Shown here one piece after another: positions 1-8,795 of a stretch of DNA of 64,000 nucleotides. The notes beneath the pieces are model-generated. The model searched no databases, was not told the DNA's origin, and worked only from the letters and a program-made list of their open reading frames with translations. The stretch comes from Phenylobacterium sp. NIBR 498073 (GTDB lineage: Bacteria; Pseudomonadota; Alphaproteobacteria; Caulobacterales; Caulobacteraceae), in the NCBI RefSeq assembly GCF_027286305.1, contig NZ_CP114599.1, forward strand, positions 1,426,001 to 1,490,000, written 5' to 3'. Each line of letters opens with the position of its first letter. The first letter of the stretch is position 1. A program made the translations under genes and the position numbers.

Positions 1-1
1 A

Positions 2-148
2 CGACATGAACCGCGGCCGAATTACCTTCCGGCACCGCGACACCGCGCCCAGGGCGGGCGGGGGGGCGGGCCGTCCGCAGTTCAGGCGGCGCTAGCAAAA
101 GCCGCGGCCGACGCGCTGCAGACCTTCGGATTTGAACCGCAGCGCTAG
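2..148 (+). CDS. C-terminal end of an unidentified protein (partial)
   Basis: One frame is open from the window edge to a TAG at 146-148 and encodes 48 residues. It ends in an alanine-rich, probably helical tail that finishes GFEPQR. The codons are mostly GC-ending, as in the real genes nearby, and the other forward frames look less protein-like. I do not recognise the family and no catalytic motif is present in the visible part. The gene would have to be read together with sequence to the left of this window. It could also be a chance open frame in GC-rich DNA. Confidence 0.35.
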   Translation, partial: RHEPRPNYLPAPRHRAQGGRGGGPSAVQAALAKAAADALQTFGFEPQR

Positions 149-517
149 CTCAAGGGCCATCGAGCGCAGCATTGCGCTCGACCGCGCCCGTCTTTGCGAC
201 GTCCCCATGAAACGGATCGATCTGCGCAGACTTGAGGTGCAGCTCATCGATAGGCGCTGGCTTGGCCTCGACGAAGACGTTCATCCAACCGGACATACGC
301 CCAGTTCCGTTTTACATCTCGGAGTCTTCGTCTCCTCCTGCCGCCCATCCGACCTACCGACAAGCGAGTTGCACCCTCGGGGCGGCAGGGCGTCTGAGCG
401 AACGTCACGTCCCCAGCAGCCTTTGGCGCCTTGGGCTGGTAGGGCGAACTGAACCTTGCAGAACGTTGCGCGCTGCGTCATCGAAGGGAAGGGCCACCAG
501 CAGGGAAGTCGCGCGCC
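149..517. other. Intergenic region without a recognised gene
   Basis: This 369-base stretch lies between the partial first frame and the carbonic anhydrase gene. Short frames exist on both strands, but none has a convincing ribosome binding site or a recognisable family motif. It presumably holds the promoter of the carbonic anhydrase gene. I see no clear hairpin or repeat. Confidence 0.5.
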
Positions 518-1183
518 ATGCCGAAGTTCGCCGCGGGCGTAGTAAAATTTCAGCACGACGTTTTTCCCGGCAACGCCGCGCTATTTGAGAAGTTGGCCGA
601 GGGCCAGGCGCCTGAGGCCCTGTTCATCACCTGCTCCGATTCTCGGATCGAGACAGGCATGCTGACCCAGAGCCAACCGGGCGACCTGTTTATCGTCCGG
701 AACGCCGGCAATATCGTGCCTCCCCACACCAACGAGACTGGGAGCACAACGGCTGCCATCGAGTATGCGTGCATCGCTTTGAACGTCCCTCACATCGTCA
801 TCTGCGGCCACACCCAATGCGGCGCAATGCATGGCGCCATGCACCTAGAGGGGCTCGGCGAGCTACCTCACGTCAAAGAGTGGTTGTCCTATGCCAGGGC
901 CGCCGTCGAGATCACGAACGAACTGGGCAAGAATCTGGACGAGCGCGCTCGCAGCCTGATGCTCTTGGAACAGAACGTCATTCTTCAGCTGACGCACCTG
1001 CGAACGCATCCGGCTGTGGCGGTGCGGCTCGCCCGGGGCGACCTGCGACTGCACGGCTGGGTGTACGACATCGTCGACGGGGAGGTGTACGCTTTGGACG
1101 AAGCTGGAAAGAGCTTTGAGCCCGTCAGCCAACGCTACGCGGCTGAGGTGGCGAAGCATCTGGCGCTCCACACCCACAATTAG
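518..1183 (+). CDS. Beta-class carbonic anhydrase
   Basis: The 221-aa product should interconvert CO2 and bicarbonate in the cytoplasm using a zinc ion. The zinc ligands of the beta class are visible as Cys39 in ITCSDSRIE and as His98 and Cys101 in CGHTQCGAM. Asp41 and Arg43 form the usual catalytic dyad. Length and the MPKF start are normal for the bacterial family, and an AGGGA-like ribosome site precedes the ATG. There is no signal peptide. The gene stands alone: the next gene is on the other strand and separated by a relic sequence. A role in pH homeostasis or carbon supply is inferred from the family only. Confidence 0.93.
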   Translation: MPKFAAGVVKFQHDVFPGNAALFEKLAEGQAPEALFITCSDSRIETGMLTQSQPGDLFIVRNAGNIVPPHTNETGSTTAAIEYACIALNVPHIVICGHTQCGAMHGAMHLEGLGELPHVKEWLSYARAAVEITNELGKNLDERARSLMLLEQNVILQLTHLRTHPAVAVRLARGDLRLHGWVYDIVDGEVYALDEAGKSFEPVSQRYAAEVAKHLALHTHN

Positions 1184-1246
1184 ACCGTGGGGGCTTGGCC
1201 CACATCTTTCGGCTTGGCTGGAACCTCACGCGCTCGCTTGCGATCC

Positions 1247-1309
1247 GCGGACGACCAAGGTCTTCTCGGCCTCGTTCAGGCGTCCCGAGCCGTCAGTTCT
1301 GTTCGAGGC
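1247..1309 (-). pseudogene. Relic of a CzcA-type RND pump gene
   Basis: Read on the minus strand, these 63 bases encode 21 codons matching residues 209-229 of the intact RND pump at 10040-13123, including ASNRTDGSGRLNEAE against ASNRNDGSGRLNEGE. By eye about 55 of 63 bases agree with positions 12437-12499. No further similarity was seen on either side, so this is a small leftover of a second, lost copy or of a recombination event. It ends 3 bases from the stop of the MocR gene, so a deletion may have joined the two. Confidence 0.65.
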
Positions 1310-1311
1310 GA

Positions 1312-2796
1312 CTAGGACTTCGTCATGGCCTGGAACACACTGGCCAGCTTCTTGACCGCGACCTCGATCTCGTCGGGCGTGTAGGCGGCGAAACCCATCA
1401 GAAAGCCGGGAGGGCCGCCGTCGCCGGCGTAGAGCCCTGATAGCCCGAGCAGCTCGATCCCGGCTCGCCGCGCTGCTTGGACGACCGCGCCTTCGGAGAG
1501 GCCGCAGGTCAGCAGACAGGGCATCTGAAGGCCTCCCGCCGGAGGCTGGGCCTCGACGAAATCCGACAGGTGCGTTGCGACGAGGTCGACCAGGACGCCC
1601 AGCCGTTCGGCGTAGACGCCGCGCATGGATCGGACATGCGCGCCGAAGTGCCCGCCTTCCATGAACCGCGCGAGCGTCAGTTGCGCGATCGGGGCGGAAT
1701 GCCCGTCAAGCAGGGTGCGGGCCACCGTCATCGGCTCCACGAGTTGGGGCGGGAGCACGACGTAGGCGATCCGCAGTCCGGGGAAGAGGGACTTGGTGAA
1801 GGTGCCGACATAGAGGGTCCGGTCGTGCGGATCGAGGCCCTGAGCGCAGGCCGTCGGTTTGCCGGCGTAGTGGAACTCGCTGTCGTAGTCGTCCTCGATG
1901 ATCCAGGCCTGCCGCCGGGCCGCCCACTCGATAAGCGCCAGGCGGCGATCGAGCGACAGCGTCGCCCCGGTCGGGAACTGATGGGAAGGCGTAAGAAACA
2001 CGGCCTTGGCGCCGCGCGGATCGTCCAGGATCTGTTCGACCAGCAGGCCATGACGGTCGAGGCCGACGGGCGCGCACTCCAGGCCCGCCGCGTCGAACGC
2101 TCGGCGCGCGCCGTAGTAGACCGGGTCCTCGATGAAGATGCGATCGCCAGGGTCCAGCAGCATGTTCGCGCAGAGCGTCAACGCCTGCTGTGAGCTGGTA
2201 AGGACCAGAACCCGGTCAGCCGAAGCGCGCGCGCCGCGCTCGAGGTTCACATAGTCGGCGACGACGCGCCGCAGCGGCTCGACACCTTGCGGGTCGGCGT
2301 GGAGGAGAGCCTGCGTGCCGCTCTCCTTCAGCACCTGCCGTTCCAGCCGCTCCCAAAGATGGAGCGGGAACGTGCGCGTCTCCGGCGCTCCGTGAGCGAA
2401 CGGTCGTAGTGAAAGCCGCTCGCGGACCCCGCCGCTGCGGAACACAGCGCTTCCGCGCTTGCTGAGGTTAAGGGGCCCCGATGGCGCGGCCTGCGGGGTG
2501 GACCGCCGGCTGGTCGTGAGCTCGGTGACCTGCGCCACGAAGCTACCGCTGCCGACGCGGCGCTCGATGAACCCTTCAGCGTGAAGCTGCCCATAGGCCG
2601 CCTCGACCGTGTCGCGCGACACCCCGAGCGATTTGGCGAGCGCGCGCGAGGCCGGCAACGGTTTGCCCGCGCCCAGCGCACGATCGAGGATCAATTGGCG
2701 GATCGCCCGTTGAATTCGCGCGTGAAGCGGCATGGCCGCGTGGGCGGGGTGGGCGAGCCAGGCCTTCACGGACTCAAGCTGCGAATGTCTGAACAA
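1312..2796 (-). CDS. MocR/PdxR-family transcriptional regulator (GntR helix-turn-helix + aminotransferase-like domain)
   Basis: The 494-aa protein has an N-terminal winged helix of GntR type (about residues 22-90, with PASRALAKSLGVSRDTVEAA). A fold-type I aminotransferase-like domain of about 370 residues follows. The PLP-binding lysine region is visible as GTFTKSLFPGLRIAYV and the Asp region as IIEDDYDSEFHY. Such regulators sense PLP or PLP adducts and control nearby metabolic or transport genes. The longest start is a TTG at 2796; a GTG at 2769 and an ATG at 2733 are alternatives. It is divergent from the BenE-like transporter 100 bases away, which is its likely target (inference). Confidence 0.9.
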   Translation of the reverse strand: MFRHSQLESVKAWLAHPAHAAMPLHARIQRAIRQLILDRALGAGKPLPASRALAKSLGVSRDTVEAAYGQLHAEGFIERRVGSGSFVAQVTELTTSRRSTPQAAPSGPLNLSKRGSAVFRSGGVRERLSLRPFAHGAPETRTFPLHLWERLERQVLKESGTQALLHADPQGVEPLRRVVADYVNLERGARASADRVLVLTSSQQALTLCANMLLDPGDRIFIEDPVYYGARRAFDAAGLECAPVGLDRHGLLVEQILDDPRGAKAVFLTPSHQFPTGATLSLDRRLALIEWAARRQAWIIEDDYDSEFHYAGKPTACAQGLDPHDRTLYVGTFTKSLFPGLRIAYVVLPPQLVEPMTVARTLLDGHSAPIAQLTLARFMEGGHFGAHVRSMRGVYAERLGVLVDLVATHLSDFVEAQPPAGGLQMPCLLTCGLSEGAVVQAARRAGIELLGLSGLYAGDGGPPGFLMGFAAYTPDEIEVAVKKLASVFQAMTKS

Positions 2797-2897
2797 TTGG
2801 TCTGGATGGGTCGGGCTGAATGGTGGGGCTACTCAGGCCATTGCGCGGCTAGGTGTCAACCCGCCGCGCCGGCCCGCGCCCAGACTCAGGAGCTTCC

Positions 2898-4106
2898 ATG
2901 TCCCCCAGCCCATCGTCCGTCCGCCTGCGCGACCTGACGCATCCGGTCGTGGCCGGGCTGATCTCCGTCGTCGTCAACTACGGCGGCACGTTCATTCTGG
3001 TCTTCCAGGCCGCCAAGGCGGCTGGTCTCAGCCCGGAGCTGACCGCCTCCTGGGTCTGGTCCGTCTCGATCGGCGTCGGACTGTCCGGCCTCTTTCTGAG
3101 CTGGCGGTATCGGGAGCCGATCATCACCGCCTGGTCGACGCCGGCGGCGGCGTTCCTCGTTACCGCGTTGGCCACGACGCCCTATGGCGAGGCGGTCGGC
3201 GCCTATATGGTCTCGGCGGCGGCTTTCGTCGCCCTCGGACTGTCAGGCTATTTCGACAAGGTGATCCGCCTGATCCCGCCGGCGATCGCCTCCGGCCTGC
3301 TCGCGGGCATCCTGCTGCAGTTCGGGATCGGCGCATTCGGCGGCGCCGGCGTCGATCCGCTGCTGGTCGGTCTGCTGATCGTCGCCTATCTGGTGATGAA
3401 GCGTTTCCAGGCTCGCTATGCGGTGGTCGGCATCCTCGTTCTCGGACTGGCCTTCCTGCTCGCGCAGGGCAGGGTCGATCTGGCGGGGCTGAAGCTGGAG
3501 TTCGCAGCCCCGGTCTTCACCAGGCCGGAATTCTCGCTCAACGCGCTGCTCTCGGTCGCGCTGCCGCTGTTTCTCATCACCCTGACCGGCCAATACATGC
3601 CCGGGATGCTGGTGCTGCGGAACGACGGCTTCAAGACCAGCGCCGATCCGATCGTCACCGCGACGGGGCTTGGGTCGCTGATCATGGCGCCGTTCGGCTC
3701 GCACGCCTTCAACATCGCAGCGATCACCGCCGCGATCGCCACCGGCAGGGAGGCCCACGAAGATCCGACCAGACGCTGGGTCGCCGGTATCGCCGCGGGC
3801 TGCTTCTACGTGCTGGTCGGGGTGTTTGGCGTGACGCTCGCCGCCGTCTTCATGGCGTTCCCGGCGACCTTCATCACAACGCTCGCCGGCCTCGCCCTGC
3901 TCGGCACGATCGGCGGCGCCCTCGCCAGTGCGATGGCCGATCCGGCGTCGCGCGAGGCGGCGCTGATCACCTTCCTGGCCTCGGCCGCGAACATCAAGCT
4001 GCTCGGCGTGGGCGGCGCGTTCTGGGGGCTGGTGATCGGCCTTTTCGCCTATCTCGTCCTGAACGGCGTCCTGCCGCGCCGTGCCCGCGCGCGCCTTTCC
4101 GCCTAG
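2898..4106 (+). CDS. BenE-family benzoate/H+ symporter-like permease
   Basis: The 402-aa product is a hydrophobic inner-membrane protein with about a dozen membrane segments. It begins with LRDLTHPVVAGLISVVVNYG, typical of the BenE family, and has conserved Gly/Pro-rich helices such as STPAAAFLVTAL and LTGQYMPGMLVL. The start at 2898 is chosen because AGGAG lies 5 bases upstream. BenE proteins are annotated as benzoate:proton symporters, but no aromatic degradation genes are nearby. The substrate is therefore open and may be something sensed by the divergent MocR regulator. Confidence 0.88.
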   Translation: MSPSPSSVRLRDLTHPVVAGLISVVVNYGGTFILVFQAAKAAGLSPELTASWVWSVSIGVGLSGLFLSWRYREPIITAWSTPAAAFLVTALATTPYGEAVGAYMVSAAAFVALGLSGYFDKVIRLIPPAIASGLLAGILLQFGIGAFGGAGVDPLLVGLLIVAYLVMKRFQARYAVVGILVLGLAFLLAQGRVDLAGLKLEFAAPVFTRPEFSLNALLSVALPLFLITLTGQYMPGMLVLRNDGFKTSADPIVTATGLGSLIMAPFGSHAFNIAAITAAIATGREAHEDPTRRWVAGIAAGCFYVLVGVFGVTLAAVFMAFPATFITTLAGLALLGTIGGALASAMADPASREAALITFLASAANIKLLGVGGAFWGLVIGLFAYLVLNGVLPRRARARLSA

Positions 4107-4574
4107 GCCGTGTGTCGCGGCTTCCGTGAGGCGTGGAGCGGAAGACCGGCGCCGTAACGGCGCCCGAACGTCCGACAACCCTGGACGCTGGCGCCTTGAA
4201 TCGCGCACGACGCCGCGTGGATCAGCGCCGCGCCAATTCAGGGCGATCGCCGGGGGCGTCGAGTTCGGCGAAGATCTGCCAGACGCCTCGCAGGCGCCTT
4301 GGAAAGTCGGGCGCTTGCTCCTGAAGCAGCTGAGACGCCCGTCGTCGCCGAAAGCCGGGTGACGACGCCATCATCCTCGCAAGGGATTTTCGCGCGACGG
4401 CTGATCTGCTTGCACCCACCCCGCGTAAATCGATCGCTGTCTGACAGGGCGCCGGCGTTTCGTGCGCCAGCGAAAAGTCACTTGGCGCCTCGGCCGCGTT
4501 CGCGACGCAACCTCGCTTTGCTGCGGGGGCGGAAGGCGAAGCGTGATCGGCGTCCAGAAAAAAGAGGGATGAAG
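4107..4574. other. Intergenic region without a recognised gene
   Basis: This 468-base gap follows the BenE-like gene. Overlapping short frames on both strands carry no recognisable motif. The last 100 bases probably contain the promoter and leader of the outer-membrane protein gene, which has an AGAGGG ribosome site just before its start. No repeat or RNA gene was seen. Confidence 0.45.
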
Positions 4575-5357
4575 ATGTTCAAGACGATTTTGCTTTCATC
4601 GGTCGTCGCGCTCTGCGCGGTCGGAGGGGCGCAGGCGCAGACCGCGCCCGGCCGCTGGATGTTCAGCCTGGAGGGTGGCGCCGAGTTCCCGACCAGCGGC
4701 GAGGTTCATGGCGGGGCCACGGCTGCCGTGCCAAATCTTGGCCCGCTGAATCCGGCTTTGGCTGGCGTGAACGCCGAGCTCCGAATCCAGTCCCGCAGCT
4801 TCGACGACATCTATGGCGAGGGCATGAACCTGGGCGCCGAGTTCGCCTATGGCATGAGCGACAACGCCGAAGTTTTCGGGGCTTTCCGCTATATGCAGGC
4901 TGACGAGGGCCAGGTTCAGGTGGGCGGCACCTTCGTCCCGGCGCTCAACACCACGCTGCCGGTCTACGGGACCTTCAGCAAGTATGAGGCCTACGCGCTG
5001 GAAGCCGGCTATCGGCAGTACTTCGGCTCGGGCGCGCTGAAGCCATACGTCGCTGGGCGCCTGGGCGCGGTCTTCACTGACAAGATCAACGCTACGTTCG
5101 AGATTCCGGACGCCGCCATCACAATCGCCAACGTCCCCTTCTACGACAGCTCCACCAGCTTGACGGCTGGTCTGGATGTAGGCGTTTCCTATGCCGTCAA
5201 TGACCGGTTGTCGCTGCAGGCCGAGACGGGCGTTCGCTACATCTCCAGTCTCAGCGACGACGACAGCGCCATCGGTGGTCTCGGACTTTCGTCGATCAAC
5301 GGCGCTGGCGAGCGCACATATGTGCCCGTGACCCTGCGGGCCAAGTTCGCGTTCTAA
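4575..5357 (+). CDS. Outer-membrane beta-barrel protein (OmpA-like barrel / porin-family)
   Basis: The 260-aa product has a cleavable signal peptide (MFKTILLSSVVALCAVGGAQA). The rest is built of alternating hydrophobic strands rich in Tyr, Gly and Phe and ends in LRAKFAF; a terminal Phe is typical of outer-membrane barrels. The length fits an 8-stranded barrel of the OmpW/OmpA-barrel superfamily. AGAGGG lies directly against an upstream ATG at 4569, so the second ATG at 4575 has the better spacing. An OmpA peptidoglycan-binding domain is absent. The function is unknown, and a strong hairpin terminator follows. Confidence 0.75.
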   Translation: MFKTILLSSVVALCAVGGAQAQTAPGRWMFSLEGGAEFPTSGEVHGGATAAVPNLGPLNPALAGVNAELRIQSRSFDDIYGEGMNLGAEFAYGMSDNAEVFGAFRYMQADEGQVQVGGTFVPALNTTLPVYGTFSKYEAYALEAGYRQYFGSGALKPYVAGRLGAVFTDKINATFEIPDAAITIANVPFYDSSTSLTAGLDVGVSYAVNDRLSLQAETGVRYISSLSDDDSAIGGLGLSSINGAGERTYVPVTLRAKFAF

Positions 5358-5363
5358 GCCCAA

Positions 5364-5392
5364 GCCCCGGGGCCTATGATTGGCTCCGGGGC
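5364..5392 (+). terminator. Hairpin terminator after the outer-membrane protein gene
   Basis: The arms 5364-5374 and 5382-5392 pair over 11 base pairs with a single G-T wobble around the 7-base loop TATGATT. The hairpin begins 6 bases after the stop codon. The following tract CTCTTCAT is only weakly T-rich, so termination strength is uncertain. Confidence 0.65.
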
Positions 5393-5571
5393 CTCTTCAT
5401 GGAGATGTGGCCGCCCGGCGCGGACCCTATGGCCAGCCGTTTCGTGGCCAATCGCGATCGTCAGAGAACCTCACGCGGCCCAGTCGGACACCGCTCGTCG
5501 TTCTCGCTGTGGCCGTGCTGGGCGGCCTTGTCGTGACGGCGGCGGGGTCGTCATCTCACGGGCTCGGCGTG

Positions 5572-5973
5572 TCAGTTCCCGCGATAGGTGCTGTATCCGA
5601 AGGGACTGACCACGACGGGCACGTGATAATGGAGCGTCGGATCAGATACCTGGAATACGACATCGATCTGCGGGAAGAAGGCCGGCTGGCCCGTCGCGCC
5701 GTAACCGGACATGTCGAAAGTCAGCCTGTAGGTTGCGGCCTGGGCTTGCACACCATGGCCGAAGGAACGAACCCGACCGTTCTCATCCGTCCTGGCCTTG
5801 GCCACCTGACGCCAGCCGCCGTCAGTCTGCCTGATTTCCAGCGTGACGGGTACGTCCTTGCCGCCGACGCCGCGAGCCAGATCCAGCACGTGGGTCGAAA
5901 TGCCGTCTGCGAGGGCAGCCGTGGCGGACAGGGTGAGGGCCGCGCTGAGGCCGGTTAGCGAAAAATAGCGCAT
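5572..5973 (-). CDS. Exported 5-hydroxyisourate hydrolase / transthyretin-like protein
   Basis: The family hydrolyses 5-hydroxyisourate in uric acid breakdown. Hallmarks are visible: GISTHVLDLARG near the mature N-terminus, LHYHVPVVVSPFGYSTY near the end, and the usual length of about 110 residues. A signal peptide (MRYFSLTGLSAALTLSATAALA) sends this one to the periplasm, as known for transthyretin-like proteins of some enterobacteria. The start at 5973 is chosen because GGAG lies 6 bases upstream; an ATG at 5979 abuts the site. The C-terminal tetrapeptide is YRGN instead of the usual YRGS. No other purine-degradation gene is in the window. Confidence 0.88.
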   Translation of the reverse strand: MRYFSLTGLSAALTLSATAALADGISTHVLDLARGVGGKDVPVTLEIRQTDGGWRQVAKARTDENGRVRSFGHGVQAQAATYRLTFDMSGYGATGQPAFFPQIDVVFQVSDPTLHYHVPVVVSPFGYSTYRGN

Positions 5974-6470
5974 CAACATCTCCTCTGAGAAATGGGCCGC
6001 TTCAGTAGTCTGAGACCATGTCGCAAGCGTGGCCGTGATCGCCCCGCACCATGCCTTCCGGCGTCATCACGACATGTCGCTGCGCGGGTGAACCAGCCCA
6101 AACCGCACTGGACTTTCCACGGGACACGGACGCGCTCAGCGAGATCTGGCGTTTGCTGGTCGCCGATCGAGCGGGCCCAGCTTCGCGGATCGGCCACCGC
6201 GGCGCGGACGTTCGCAGGCGCTGGAACCAGGAGGGCCGTTTTGACAGGATGGAGCCGCTAGCCTACCGACCGATCGTCAGCCTTTGCGGCCGCTTTCAAC
6301 GTCAAGACAATGCGCTCAGATGTTTCTGGAGTGAGAATGGCGCGCTTGAGCCCCACGCCCTACGGGCCCGGGATGGCGAGGCGTGCGGCGCAAAGGGCGG
6401 CCCTAACCCCCCTTAGCCGTCGTGCGGGAAACCCAGCCCTTTTTGCCTGCGTCATCCCTCTCATCGCGCG
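5974..6470. other. Intergenic region without a recognised gene
   Basis: Nearly 500 bases separate the divergent hydroxyisourate hydrolase and phospholipase D genes. It should hold both promoters. Short frames in this stretch show no recognisable protein motif and no good ribosome sites. I saw no convincing repeat or RNA gene. Confidence 0.45.
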
Positions 6471-7961
6471 ATGATGTCGTCAGTTCGCCATGCCTCCGAT
6501 CAGACGGACGGGCGCGCGCTTAGCCTCGGCGAAACGTGCTGGCGCATCGAACCTTCAGAGCGGGCCGCCCTTCTTATCGACAACAAGAGTTATTTTGCGA
6601 CGCTCAAGGAGGTCCTGCAGTCGGCGAGGCGGTCAGTCTACATTCTGGGCTGGGCGTTTGATCCGCGCACGCGGCTGGCTCCTGATGGAGCCGAGGGCCC
6701 GGACGATCCCGATGAGGTCGGGAGAGTTCTCATTGGGCTGGTCCACGCCAGGCCCGCGTTGGATGTGCGCGTACTGGTGTGGAAATCTCCGTTCGGCGTC
6801 ATGGGACATCAGGATGTCCGCGGCCATCGTGCAAAGCGGGCGTTCGCTCGGACGGGAGTCCAGTTCCGCGAAGCTGACGATCTCCCGTTCGGGGCCTGTC
6901 ATCATCAGAAGCTGGTGGTCATTGACGATCAGCTGGCCTTTTGCGGCGGTGGCGACATTGTCACCAACCGGTGGGACAGCCCAGCTCACCGCGACATCGA
7001 ACCTCGCCGGCTATTGCCCAACCACGCACGCCATCCAGCGCGGCATGAGGTCACCATGATGATCGAGGGCGCTGCATCCCAAGCGCTTGGAGATCTCTTT
7101 CGCGAACGTTGGTCTCAGGCTGCTGGAACGCTGCTTTCGTCGCCGACGCCTGCGCCGGCGCAGCCAATCTGGCCAAGCGCGGTGACGTCTCACCTGTCAA
7201 ATGTGCAGGTCGGCATATCGCGCACCCGGCCGCGTCGGATGGGTCTGCCCGCCATCGACGAAATCCGCAGGCTGACCCTGAGATGCATCGCAAGCGCGCG
7301 CCAAACGATCTATCTGGAGAACCAGTACTTCACCTGCCGCGCCGTCGCCGCGGCCCTGGCGGCTCGCCTGGCTGAGCGCGATGGCCCTGAGGTCATTCTG
7401 CTTCTTAGCGGACGCGCTCCAAGTCTGCTTGATCACCTGACGATGGATTACGCACGAAACCCGCTGATCCGCAGCCTGCGCGCCGCCGACGCCTTCGGCC
7501 GTCTTCGGGCGGTGTCGCCACGAACGGCGGCCGGTGCGCCGATTGTGGTGCACTCGAAAGTGACGGTGATCGACGATCGGATCGTCCGTGTCGGTTCAGC
7601 CAATCTCAACAACCGATCTGGCGGCTTCGACACCGAGTGCGACCTTGCGGTGGAGAGCCAGGCCCCGAAGACCTCGCGAGCCATCGGCCGTTTCCGCGAC
7701 CGGCTCTTGGCGCACTATCTCGGCGTCAGTCCTGATGCGGTGTCTCGCGCTCGCGGCGAGGGAGGGCTTGTGGGCGCAATTGACGCTTTGAACGTGCATG
7801 GACGGCTTGCGCCGGTGGCGCTGCATGCGCCCTCCTGGTGGGAGGGTGTCGTGGCCCCACGCAATCTCGGAGATCCCGCCTGCGTCGAGGAGAGCTGGCG
7901 CTGGCGGCGGCAATGGCGCGGAGAGGAGCCCCGGCGGGCAGGCGAGGGCGCAGGGTCATGA
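6471..7961 (+). CDS. Phospholipase D-family protein (cardiolipin synthase-like)
   Basis: The 496-aa protein carries two HKD motifs, His145-Lys147-Asp152 (HHQKLVVIDD) and His361-Lys363-Asp368 (VHSKVTVIDD), each followed by the usual GGGD or GSAN stretch. This is the paired active site of the phospholipase D/cardiolipin synthase superfamily, which transfers phosphatidyl groups through a phosphohistidine. There is no signal peptide or clear membrane segment, so it is likely cytoplasmic or peripheral. Its stop overlaps the start of the next gene (ATGA), indicating translational coupling. Phospholipid transphosphatidylation is the best guess; nuclease activity cannot be excluded. Confidence 0.88.
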   Translation: MMSSVRHASDQTDGRALSLGETCWRIEPSERAALLIDNKSYFATLKEVLQSARRSVYILGWAFDPRTRLAPDGAEGPDDPDEVGRVLIGLVHARPALDVRVLVWKSPFGVMGHQDVRGHRAKRAFARTGVQFREADDLPFGACHHQKLVVIDDQLAFCGGGDIVTNRWDSPAHRDIEPRRLLPNHARHPARHEVTMMIEGAASQALGDLFRERWSQAAGTLLSSPTPAPAQPIWPSAVTSHLSNVQVGISRTRPRRMGLPAIDEIRRLTLRCIASARQTIYLENQYFTCRAVAAALAARLAERDGPEVILLLSGRAPSLLDHLTMDYARNPLIRSLRAADAFGRLRAVSPRTAAGAPIVVHSKVTVIDDRIVRVGSANLNNRSGGFDTECDLAVESQAPKTSRAIGRFRDRLLAHYLGVSPDAVSRARGEGGLVGAIDALNVHGRLAPVALHAPSWWEGVVAPRNLGDPACVEESWRWRRQWRGEEPRRAGEGAGS

Positions 7962-8692
7962 AGCTGCTGACGTGGAACATCCAGGCAGGCATCGGGACGA
8001 GCCGTTATCGCGACTATCTGCTCCGCGCTCACCTCCAGCTCGTGCATGCGCCGTCCAAGACGCGGACCCTGGAGAACATCGCCAGGGAGATCGCCCCTTA
8101 CGATGTCGTCTGCCTGCAAGAGGTCGACCTTGGGGGCCGGCGCGCAGGCTATCGCTCGCAGGTGGAGGATATTGCCGAGCTCTCCGGCCATGACCACGTC
8201 GCCGTCCAGGAAAACAGGCGGATTCCCGGAATCTCGCGTCACGGCAACGCAATCCTCAGCCGTTGGCCGATAGCCAATGTTCACGATCTTAAGCTTCCCG
8301 GTCGGGTGACTGGACGCGGCTGCCTCGTCGCTGAAATCGCCGGCCGCCATGATCTGACGGTCGCCTGTCTCCATCTTAGTCTCGGTGCGTCGGACCAGCA
8401 CCTGCAGTTAGACGCAGTGGCGCAGGCGCTAAGCGGCGCACCGTCGTGGGCGGTGCTGGGAGATTTCAACTGCGGAGCGCGAAGCGCGCCCTTCGAGGCG
8501 TTCCGCGAGGCGACCGGGGCTCGCCTGCACAGGCCGGCGCCGCCGACATTTCCGGCCTGGCGACCTACGCGGGATTTCGATCACATCGTCATTGGGGGAG
8601 ACGTCTTGTTGACCCACTATCAGTGTGAGCCCGCGACCTTCTCCGATCATCGAGCGGTGTCCGCTGTCGTGCAGCCCCGAGCGGCGAGCTAG
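7958..8692 (+). CDS. Endonuclease/exonuclease/phosphatase-family protein
   Basis: The 244-aa product begins MKLLTWNIQAGIG, the first strand of the Mg2+-dependent endonuclease/exonuclease/phosphatase fold. It continues with CLQEVD (metal-binding Glu), RHGNAILSRWPI, LGDFNCG and the final SDHRAV (catalytic His). These are all five expected motifs. Family members cut phosphodiester bonds in nucleic acids, inositol lipids or sphingomyelin. The ATG overlaps the phospholipase D stop by one ATGA, so the two are almost certainly one operon acting on related substrates. Membrane-lipid turnover is inferred from the partner, not shown. Confidence 0.87.
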   Translation: MKLLTWNIQAGIGTSRYRDYLLRAHLQLVHAPSKTRTLENIAREIAPYDVVCLQEVDLGGRRAGYRSQVEDIAELSGHDHVAVQENRRIPGISRHGNAILSRWPIANVHDLKLPGRVTGRGCLVAEIAGRHDLTVACLHLSLGASDQHLQLDAVAQALSGAPSWAVLGDFNCGARSAPFEAFREATGARLHRPAPPTFPAWRPTRDFDHIVIGGDVLLTHYQCEPATFSDHRAVSAVVQPRAAS

Positions 8693-8752
8693 TCGCCATG
8701 GGGGCGGGCTGGGGCTTTCAGGAGGTCTATCGGCCTCGGCGGAGGGTAGACA

Positions 8753-8779
8753 GGCGGCCGTCGGACAGGCCTGGCCGCC
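8753..8779 (-). terminator. Possible hairpin between convergent genes
   Basis: GGCGGCC at 8753-8759 is repeated inverted at 8773-8779 with a 13-base loop. It lies between the end of the nuclease-family gene and the end of the RND operon. No T-tract follows on either strand, so this is a weak candidate. Confidence 0.3.
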
Positions 8780-8795
8780 GGGTTGGACCTTGCAG

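Noticed and set aside
2788..2852. Imperfect inverted repeat (CAATTGGTCTG and CAGGCCATTG) between the MocR and BenE genes
   Set aside because: It needs an insertion to align and overlaps the uncertain MocR start; too weak to call an operator.
3243..4208. 321-codon minus-strand frame
   Set aside because: It is antisense to the BenE-like gene; charged low-complexity composition indicates a shadow frame.
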